DNA of 27,038 nucleotides from Cyclospora cayetanensis (taxonomy: Eukaryota; Apicomplexa; Conoidasida; Eucoccidiorida; Eimeriidae), in the NCBI RefSeq assembly GCF_002999335.1, contig NW_020312255.1, forward strand, positions 1 through 27,038, given 5' to 3'. The notes beneath the pieces are model-generated. The model had not been told where the DNA came from. It saw only the letters and a list, made by a program, of their open reading frames with translations, and did no database searches. Made by a program: the position numbers and the translations under genes. How positions within the stretch are numbered: the stretch's first letter is position 1; each line of letters opens with the position of its first letter. Of the stretch, positions 1 through 10,000 are shown piece by piece.

Positions 1-381
1 TGGCTCGTTTACTGGATGCTGCTTCTGCTTCTGCTTCTGCGTATTGGCTCGTATTTGGATGCTGCTTCTGCTCCTGCTTCTGCGTCTTCGCTCGTTTACT
101 GGATGCTGCTTCTGCTCCTGCTTCTGCATATTGGCTCGTTTACTGGATGCTGCTTCTGCTCCTGCTTCTGCGTCTTGGCTCGTTTACTGGATGCTGCTTC
201 TGCTTCTGCATATTGGCTCGTTTACTGGATGCTGCTTCTGCTTCTGCTTCTGCGTATTGGCTCGTATTTGGATGCTGCTTCTGCTCCTGCTTCTGCGTCT
301 TCGCTCGTTTACTGGATGCTGCTTCTGCTCCTGCTTCTGCGTCTTCGCTCGTAGTTGAATGCTGCTTCTGCTTCTGCGTCT
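1..381. repeat. GCT-rich minisatellite, nine units of 37-44 bp
   Basis: Units start with TGGCTCGT or TCGCTCGT and end in GCTTCTGCGTCT or GCGTAT. Their lengths are 44, 43, 44, 44, 38, 44, 43, 44 and 37 bp. Units 1-3 (1-131) recur almost exactly as units 6-8 (214-344), so the array has a second-order duplication of 213 bp. Most unit lengths are not multiples of three, and the array ends just before the acceptor at 403, so it is probably intronic although several frames stay open. Confidence 0.9.
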
Positions 382-403
382 TTGTGTCTGGATTCAACAA
401 CAG

Positions 404-643
404 ATCCTGACAGGCTGCGTCGGCCTGGCCCCCGCGCAGCCGCAAAAGCGCCTTGCCAAGACGATCCTGCGGTAGCTGAGATGGGGTATACCTGCAAGCT
501 GCTTGTGGCAGTTGCCGAGGATGAGGGGAGCGGCTGCGAGGCTAGACTGATTGATCTCAAGCCTGATCAAGTATTGCCTCCCGATATTCCGCCGCAGACG
601 CGCGTCAAGGACGCGTGTCCAAAGACTTGCAATGCATGCGACG
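404..643 (+). other. Exon: ShK module 1
   Basis: An 80-codon exon begins after the acceptor caacaacag (ending at 403) and ends before the donor GTACGG at 644, phase 1 at both ends. The ShK module spans 454-639, with cysteines in CQDDP, GYTC, GCEA, DAC, KTC and NAC, and the linker DPDRLRRP at its start. The same linker pattern opens the next exon (DPTRLQRP), which fixes this exon start and suggests that the two exons are tandem duplicates. The preceding exon is not in the window. Confidence 0.8.
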
Positions 644-3600
644 GTACGGCAGCAGTCGCTACAAAGCTCCTGCGTCGGGGTCTGTTTTTTCCTCCCTTCT
701 CGAGGCAGCTGCCTCGGCAAGGCACTCCTGTCTGCGCCGTGCATAGGCCGCTTCAGAGCTTCGCTTGTGCCGTGCGAGAGACTGTCTGCCCCGTCGCTCC
801 CAACAAAAGCCCGCAAAAGAGAGAGACTCCACGGCTGACGCTGGCGTGTGTATTTTCCACCGCAGTGGGTCGTCTGCAGTGAGACTCTGCGTTTTGGGGA
901 GTGAAAAAGAAGCGTGCTTCTGCGCCGTCGAGGCTGCGTGAAAAAATCCGTCTGAAAATGCATTTGCGCTCGCCGATGTGTCCCTTGCAGACCCCACAAG
1001 ACTGCAACGACCAGCCAACCCTCCAGGTGCCACATGCACTGACTTCGAGTTTGTGGAAGACTCCGGATCCTCCTGCAAGCTGCTGCTGACGCTGGCGCAG
1101 TCTCAAGATCTTGGAGGCTGCGAGGCGCCTCTCGCCTCTCTGCTAGAAGAAAGACACTGGCCTCAAGGCACTCCTGCTGACGTCGCTCTGAGAGACGCTT
1201 GCCCCCACACATGCGACTTCTGTGAAGGTTAGCTTTAAGAAAGCCTCTCTAAGCGCATGCACGCAGCCTCGAGGGCATATTCCCCCCTTCTCCCCGCCTT
1301 GCAAGGCACAGACACAGACCAGACAGAGCATCGCGACGCTTTTTCCCCCCTCCCCTCCCCCTTCTCCCCCGAGGTTATGCAGGAGTGAAAAAGAGCAGAA
1401 GAAGAGAGACAAAAAACAAGGCACCCCCCCCTGTGCATGCTGCCTCGGGGTGTCTCCTTCTTTGAGCGCTTGTGTACTGACACCTCGCCTCCACGGACGA
1501 CTCAAATAGGAGCTTCTACTAGACCGCTAGAAATCAGTTGCAGAAACAATCCGTATGACTTCTTCTCCTTCTCTACAGCTCTCTGGCGTTCCTGACTCTA
1601 TGAATGCACACTTGTGGTTTGCCGCAGAGTCAGTGCTCATGCGGCTCCGTTCTCCCGTAGAAGACGATACCAGCTGCATCGGCGGATGCTGCGATAACAA
1701 GATGGTGGAACAGGAAACAGGTGACCCTCGAGTTTTCGGAATACAGAAATGCGCAGCGACGCTTGAAAGAGAGAGAGAGTCAGAGAGTTAAAGAGAGAGA
1801 GAGTTAGAGAGAGAGACAGAGAGAGAGTTAAAGAGAGAGTTAGAGAGTTAAAGAGAGAGAGAGAGAGTTAAAGAGAGAGAGAGTCAGAGAGTTAGAGAGA
1901 GAGTTAGAGCGTTAGAGAGTTAAAGAGAGAGAGTTAGAGCGTTAGAGAGTTAAAGAGAGAGAGAGAGAGTTAGAGCGTTAGAGAGTTAAAGAGAGAGAGA
2001 GAGAGTTAGAGAGTTAGAGAGAGAGTCAGAGAGTTAGAGAGAGAGAGTCAGAGAGTTAAAGAGAGAGAGTCAGAGAGTTAGAGTTAAAGAGAGAGAGAGT
2101 TAGAGCGTTAGAGAGTTAAAGAGAGAGAGAGAGAGTTAAAGAGAGAGAGAGAGAGTTAAAGAGAGAGAGAGAGAGTTAAAGAGAGAGAGAGTCAGAGAGT
2201 TAGAGAGAGAGTTAGAGCGTTAGAGAGAGAGTTAAAGAGAGAGAGAATGAGATTAGAACTTGAGGCTTTAAAGAGTTGGGGTGCAGCAACTGCAGCAACT
2301 GCAGCAACTGCGCAACTGCAGCAAGTGCACTACCAGAACCACCGCAACTCTTGACTGCCTCTTACTCTGGATAGAGCATCTTCTTTCGGTTCTCACGCTG
2401 CTGTGGCGTTCCTTCAGGCTACACCTGCCGACAGATAAAAGACTTCCTTAACGGAGACTGTTCGGTTGAGCTCGAGTCTCTCTCGAGCACCCCACTGCCT
2501 GCAGAAGTTCCCAAAGGCGCTACGCTGCGAGATGCCTGTCCATACACGTGTGGAGCCTGCCCAGCGCAGCAATGCGTAGACAACCCCTTGGTGAAGCAAA
2601 TGGGGTACTCCTGCGACATGCTGATTGCTGCAGCGGAGGGAAGGGGAGGCTGTGAAGCTCTGCTCACCTCGCTCAGCGGAGAGGTCTTGCCTGCAGGCGT
2701 TCCCCCCACCACTCGCGTGCGAGACGCCTGCCTCAAGTCTTGCAATGCGTGCCCACCCCTTGTTGGGGGTTCTAGTGGAATGCCTGGCACCACTGCTGCT
2801 TTTTCTGCAAGCGGCGGTGCCACTTCTGCAGCAGCAGACTGCTTCGATGATGGCCGTCTCCCGCAGTTGGGATACTCCTGTGCGATGCTCCTGGATTTCG
2901 CGAGCAAGGGCTGTGAAACGACGCTCGGAGAGCTGCTGCCGCAGTCGCTCTCGCTGCCGCGCCACTTTCACCGCCACGACATGATCAAAGATTTCTGCCC
3001 CAAGACGTGTGGACTCTGCGGAGCCTCCGAGGCGGGAGGAGGGAAAGACGCAGCAGCGTCGGGGAGACGTCGAGGCTGTCGAAACAACCCTATGGTCGAA
3101 CGGGCAGGCCTTAGTTGCGCGCTTCTCGTGAAAGCCTCGCCTCTCGGCTGTAACGCGAAATTGGCTGAACTCAGCGACGATCCGCTGCCAGCAGGAGTAC
3201 CCCCGAGCACCACTGTGCGAGACGCGTGCATGCTGGACTGCGGGGGATGCATCGACATTCCTACCTGCTTTGACGGCTTCCAGAACGGGGACGAAGAAGG
3301 CATCGACTGCGGAGGACGCTGTCGCGCTTGTGCGCCTTGTGATCCATCGTCTCTGAAGGCACTCGGAGAGAGGGGAGTCGTGCAGGAAGGGCGTGGAACT
3401 GCCCATGGCGCAGTTCGCAGACTTTCCTGCCGTCCAGACTTGATTCGCGTTGCTGGAAGAAACGGAGAAGAAGTTATTTGCCAAGATGGAGCTTTCAGCA
3501 AACCAAAACTCCGCTGCGAAGCCAGGACCGTCGCTGTTCACTACTTGAAGGCGCACATCAAAAATGCAGGGGTGCTAACAAACACTCAACAGGCACTTCC

Positions 3601-4011
3601 CTCTATTCGAGCTTTACATGCACAGTGAAGTTGCGAGTTGCAAGCTCTGCTTCTTTTTCTCGTCTGCCACCGGTGTTGGAAGGGGTGTGTATGTCTTTGT
3701 GTGTGTGTATGTCTTTGTGTGTGTGTATGTCTTTGTGTGTGTGTGTGTGTGTATGTGTGTGTGTAAACGTGTATTGTTGTGTATATATGTATGTATGTGT
3801 GTGTTTGTAAAATGTATGTTTGTGCATATATACATGTATGTGTGTGTTTGTAAAACATATGTTTTTGCATATATATATACATGTATGTGCGTATTTGTAA
3901 AATATATGTTTTTGCATATATATATGTATGTGTGCGTTTGTAAAATGTATGTTTGCGCACATATACATGTATGTGTGCGTTTGTGTATGTTCGTGAGTCT
4001 CTTTGCATGTT

Positions 4012-4075
<64 letters not shown>

Positions 4076-7000
4076 CACGTGTGTGTATTTTGCGTGTTTG
4101 TGTGTGTATATGTTAGTTTGTTTGTGTTCCTCTCTCTGTGTATGTTTGTGTACGATTGTAAATGTTTGTGTATGATTGTGTTTGTGTTTGTTTGGGTGTG
4201 CATGTGAATGTGATTTTTGTGTGTATGCTTATATGTATGTGTTTTTTTGTGTGTTTTTGTGGGTATTTGTGTGTCTCTCTAACCCTCTCTTTATCTGTCT
4301 ATCTGTGTCTCTCTGAATATGTATATGTACATACATCTTTTTGTGTATTTCCCTCCTTTTCACAGGGGCGACTTCCGCTGCTTCTTGCTTTGTCGGTTGA
4401 TCCGTTGCTGCAGGATCTACAGTACGGAGCTGTGCCTGCAATTTTCGGAGCACTATCCTCAGCACTGAGGATATATCCTCCTGACGAGTTGCGTCTGCTG
4501 GCAATAGGCCTTGAACGGCGTGCTGAAGGATCTGAAGGTTCTCAAAGATGCGAAGATGATCCCCGAGTAGCCGACATGGGCTACAGTTGTGCAATGATGG
4601 AGGCCTTTTGCGATTCTAAACTTCACGATCTCGCGGCTGCGCAGAAGAAGGAGCTGCCGGATTGGCTTCCAAAGGAAGCACGCGTCAGAGATGCATGCAG
4701 GAAAACATGCGGGGCATGCGGTGGGTTTTTTCTATTAAGATCGCTGCCTTAAGAAGTCGCAAAAAAAGTCCTTCTGTTGAGAAAGGCTGTTGTGTGCTCT
4801 ATTCGTGTGCCACCTTAGAGGCCTTCCTTTAGATGCATTTTTGAAAACTGTATGTACATGTGTGTAATGTGTATGTATGTAATGTGTATGTATGTAGTGT
4901 GTATGTGTATGTATGTAGTGTGTATGTGTATGTATGTGTGTAATGTGTATGTATGTAGTGTGTATGTATGTAATGTGTATATATTGTGTATGTAATGTGT
5001 ATGTAATGTGTATATAATGTGTATATAATGTGTATATATGTGTATATAATGTGTATGTATGTGTATATAATGTGTGTGTAATGTGCATGTATGTGTATGT
5101 CTGTGTGTATGTAATGTGTATGTATGTGTATATAATGTGTATGTAATGTGTGTATAATGTGTATGTATGTGTATGTCTGTGTGTATGTAATGTGTATATA
5201 ATGTGTGTGTAATGCGTATGTATGTGTGTATATACACTTGCTATGATAACTTGATTGCCACTCCTGCTCCTTGGAGCTGCTGCCTGCATGCTGCCTGCTA
5301 GGAGCAGGCTTCCTCTGTAAGTTGAATACGTGTCACGACGTCGTGCTGCTGCCGCAGTGTCCTCCTTCCCTACGCGTGTATACATTTTTTGCAGATACTC
5401 GACGGAGGCGGTTAGAGGCTGTCTCTGGATCTGCCGTTTCCTCCTTGCCTCTCCTGATCGACGCTGCGGTTCTCTGGACGCGAGCGGCAGTCCCCTTCTC
5501 GAGCACCCTCACGGAAGACTTTCCTGCACGCTTTCTCGCCGCTTTGAAGCAGCAGTTCATTCAACGAGGCGTCACCTTAATAGATCCTGCCGATAAGTCC
5601 CTTATTTCAGCGGCAACGGCGCTCACGTCACGGCCTTTCCTCTTTGCTGTCGAGAGCGCAGAGCAGAGAAAGCTGCCTGCAGCGACATGGGAAGCTGGCT
5701 TCGGCTCCTACTCCCCCGCTTCGCATTCCAAGGCTGTCTTCGCGGCTGCTGGTTTGCCCCTGCCTTCCTCGCAGCCTCTGGAGCTTCAGCATCTTCTCGC
5801 CAAGGACGGGAGAACGCGTGGACCACCCCTATACGCCTCAGTCGATTACTCCTTCGGGGAGGAAGACGCTTTGCGTCTTCCACTTCCCCCGTGGATCGAT
5901 GCGCTGCAAGGGGCCTGCTTGGATCCGCTCAGTCACAGAGGTGATAGCAACAGCTGCTGCGGCATTCAGGAGGAGCTTCAGGTGAGGCTTTTGCGTTTTT
6001 CTTGCCAAAAAGAAGCAACACAGTGGAGCTTCTTGGCCTCTCCAGCGCGTCCTCTCGCACGACTTCTCTCATTTACCTGTGCTGCCTTCCGAGTGCAGCT
6101 AGCGCGGAGACAGAAAACGTAGAATTCTCTCCCCCTTGAACCCTTCCTTGCCTCTCTATTTAACAAAGAGGAAGCGGCAAAGGCCACAGCTAATCCCGAA
6201 AGACGTGAGGGAAGGCTTTTTTTTCCAAAGTCTCCGCTTCAAACAAAAGCGGCCTACAGAGAGGCTTTTTGCCCAGTGTGTGTATGCTGTCGCCGTGCAC
6301 GGCTGTGTTCTACGTGGCATGCGCGAATGCTCTGCAGGTACTTCTTGACGGCAGCTGCGGATCTCTTTTGTATGGGCGGAGACTGACTCAGGAAAGCGTT
6401 GCCTCCTTCTGCGAGAAGCCTGTAGAAGGCCGTTACTGCTGGTCCGCCTTTGTTGCTCGCTTGGACGCTCACAGGCAGCGCACAGGAGCTGCCTGCGAGC
6501 TTCTTCGCGCGGTAGAGGCTGTGACGGAGGCGTGGTGTTACAAGGATCCCACCAGCACGAATCCTGGCAAGTACTGCTTTGCGGCAGTGGAAGAGGCGCT
6601 TGAGGCTTCGGATCTTCGATCTCTAGGAGCCAAGTCGTCGACGCAGCTAGATGAGCTGTGCGGCTATCAGAGCTGTTTCAGAAGCAATCTCCGATACATG
6701 GACAGCATGACGCTGCTCCAAGCAGCCTGGCACGTGCTTCACACCCCACCGGAAGGCGAGCAAGAGGCGTCTCCGAAAGCGTCGTCGTCCTCACATGCGG
6801 TCGCTCGGGGAGGATCCACACGGGCCCTTCCTGCACCCCTCCTCGCGCGCAGGCTGCATGCAGCGGATCATGCTCTCTCCTCGATTCAACGACGCAGTGA
6901 AGGGCTCTACCACCACACACGCCGCTTGCAGGAAGCTCGCGACTACGCGAACCAGCAATTGTGGGGAGCCGCAGACGCTGCAGCCCATTTCAGCGGATTG

Positions 7001-10000
7001 CAGCAAAACACCGACAAGAGTACCCGGTCGGTGACTGCAACGCACCAAGACGCCTCCCTTCGCCCCCTTTCCCCCACGCATGCGTCTCCCGCGCCACGCA
7101 GGAGACTTGGCACGCTCTCCAGATTCCAGGGACCTCTCACGGAGACTCTTGAGGAAAGCCTCAACCTGGTGTGCACCAAAGTGGAGGGAGAGTACTGCCA
7201 GCAGACGCTCGTCCTGCTGGCGCAAGAGAGCCCAATACGCACCCCCTCGTTGCTGCTAGAGCCGTGTGCCAGTCGCTGTTTCGTTCCCCTCACGGGAGCT
7301 GTGGGGGCAATCGTGGAAGCCTACGGAGAGCGACACAGGGACCCTTGGCATGCCTTGCTAGGAGCAGTCATGCGCGCCTACGGCCGCTTTTATTGCGTCA
7401 AAAACGAACGAGGAGACGTCTGTGGGCGCCACTTCTTCGACAGATACAAGGCTGCAAACCCCCACAAAGTCGCTGCCCAAGGACTAGAACTCCCCCTTCC
7501 AGATTGCCAGTGCCCTCATTCTTTTCTGCAAGTGAGGCAAACATGCAGGCAGCCAGCCAGCCAACCCTCCAATCCACCTCTTCTCTACCTCCCTTCTACC
7601 TCTCTTCCATCTCCCTTCTGCCTCACTTCTACCTCTCTTCCATCTCCCTTCTCTTATACCTCTCTTAAACCTCTCTTCCATCTCCCTTCTCTTCCACCTC
7701 TCTTCTACCTCACTTCTACTTTTCGTCCCCTCTACCTCCCTTCTACCTCTCTTCTACCTCCCTTCTCTTCTACCTCTCTTCTACCACTCTTCTACTTCCC
7801 TTCCACCTCTCTTCTACCTCCCTTCTCTTCCACCACTCTTCTACCACTCTTCTACCTCTCTTCCAGCTCTCTTATACCTCTCTTCTACCTCCCTTCCACC
7901 TCCCCTCCCTTTTCCCTCCCCCCTTTTCCCCCCTCATTCTATGAATATACCCGCCTCGTACGCAGCTCGAAAAACATCACAAGCCATGGATACAAAAAAA
8001 CGCACCAAGGAGGGCCTGTACTGGGGTGTATGTATGTGTATGTATGTGTGTGTATGTGTATGTGTGTGTATGTGTATGTGTGTATGTTTGCTTCGCGCGT
8101 ATTTCAAAAAACAAAATTCTCAGGACGGACAATGCGACCCAGAGTGCTTCAATGAGGCCTGCGGATGGGATGGGAAGGACTGTCTCCCTTCTTCAATGTT
8201 TGCACAGCTCCATGCCGCTGTCTCTTCCCTCGTGGAACCTACATGCAGCCTTTACCACCCCGACTTTGAGTGCGGCTCCAAATGCTTCAAACAGTACGAG
8301 ACAGCAAGAGGCCTCGGGGGAAGCGGCTGCTGTCTCGGCATGGGATTGGATATTTTAGGGGCCGTAGCTGCAGCCGAAGCAGCACACCCCCTTGGAGAGG
8401 TCCCTTGGAAAGCTCGTCGAACAGTAGCCTTCGCAGAACAAGTGTGCGGGGCAGCTGCTGACAGAACCTGCAGTCTCGGGGAGCCACGGCCGCTGCTGCA
8501 TGTTGAGCTGCGCGTTGTCGGACTGAACTCCCACGTGACACTCACGGATGCGGGTAAGATCGACGAAATCTTCCGATCTCTTGGAGCCAGTCTCACACGG
8601 AGGCTTGGCTTGGTCGACAGAGACATTGCAAGGCACTTTGCGCGGCTAGATCCCGCTGGAATCGCCATCGAGTTCGTGCTCGACGCTGGAAGAAGCTATG
8701 CGGCTAGAGTTGCCCAGCTGCTTCGCCAGCCGGTAAGCAGCTCTGAGCAGACACATGCACTGTGGTCTTTCCCTCCGCCTCTGTCTCTCTCTGTCTCTCT
8801 CTGTCTTCCTCCGCTCCGAAAGTGCCTCAAGAAGGATGTTCTCTGGAACCCTGCCAGCCGAGGCCTTTCTATTTTAATGCCTCTTTGGCTTTTTAAAGGG
8901 GATGTAGGCACCCTGTTGTGGCACAGGTTTGTTGCAGCAGCACTTAGGGTGTACAGCCGCCGCCCTGGCGTTCCCTTTGTTGCCTCCTGAGAGACGATCT
9001 TTATTCGTGCTGGAGACAAAAATTGCGCTGCTTCTCGTCAGACGCTTGAACCACCTATTCGCATGCGTGTTTTCGACGCAGCCGCTCATAAAGGAAATAG
9101 AGGCCTCTGCTTTGCGCCAGCTGGGCCTTGTGTCTCTAGCCGCCTATTTAGATCCAACAAACGGCCTTTTGGGGGTAGAGTATATTCCGGAGTCTCTTCG
9201 CGAAGAGCAGATCACCTCGCCTGCCGCAGGCCTTGGTCCCCCCCCTCCAAAGCGAGGTGATGAGGGGTTGCAAGAGCTGCCGCTGCACATACCTCCGGAG
9301 TCTTGCTCCGAAGACTCTCTGTTTGCTGCCCTAAATCGGCGATACGTCGCTTTGGGGAGGCCAAAACTGTCGGAGAGGGGGAGCGCAGAAGCGGTGATGG
9401 TGACATGTGGAGCTGGATTCGCTCCTGTTCGAGGGGAAGCTCCTGGATCGGATCAGGCCGTCTGCGACGATGGCAAATGGATCTTTGAGAACGGTCTCGA
9501 CTGTCGACGCACTTGCGCAACTCGTCCCGAAGTCGCTCTGCAGCCTCAAGGGGCATATGCGTTTTCTCCCGCTTCTTGGGGTTTTCCAACTCAAATGCCA
9601 GCTCGCTCGCTGCAGGCTTCTAGGGGGATCGAATCCTACGCCGACACACTGCCTGCTACGACAGGCAGCAGCCTCGCCCAGGAGTTTCCGCATGCCACTG
9701 CCCTCTTCGTGCGGTGTGCAGACGGATTCGCGGCGGGAAGGGGCCAAGAAGGGGCCTGGCTTGCATGCAGGGATGGCGAGTGGAAATTGGAAAGGCCCTC
9801 CTTCAGCTGCCACAAGCTCTGTCCAGACTTTCAAGAGCTAGGTCATGCGTACGTCGTCACGGGGGAAGGCTTGCATCAAGGGAACGAACGCTACGTGTCG
9901 TGCAGCCGCGGTTTTTACCCGCAGAGGAAGACACATCGCCTCGTCTGCTCGGAGGGAAGCTGGCCAGCTCTTCCCTTCACGTGTTCGCGAGCCATGACTC

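Noticed and set aside
1..381. CRISPR-like array
   Set aside because: The units are contiguous and lack unique spacers. This is an ordinary minisatellite.
394..1212. 272-codon minus-strand frame opposite the first ShK exons
   Set aside because: The plus strand here encodes recognisable ShK modules with matching splice phases. The minus frame has no domain and is a shadow ORF.
2414..3556. 380-codon minus-strand frame opposite ShK modules 3-6
   Set aside because: It is the antisense shadow of a GC-rich coding exon. The plus-strand cysteine spacing is conserved across four modules and the minus reading has no pattern.
3586..4207. Long open frames (up to about 205 codons) on both strands through the GT/TA tract
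   Set aside because: They translate to VCVCVY or HTHTYI repeats, follow the dinucleotide period, and lie between a strong acceptor and coding exons, so they are products of the repeat.
3572..4365. Two separate genes split near 3.6 kb, with the first ending at the TGA at 3626-3628
   Set aside because: Not excluded, but a strong phase-0 acceptor at 4365 opens directly into another ShK module of the same type and phase-0 donors are available upstream, so a single gene is the simpler reading.
4735..5385. 216-codon minus-strand frame
   Set aside because: Almost entirely YTHYIHT-type repeats generated by the GTATGTAATG array in an intron.
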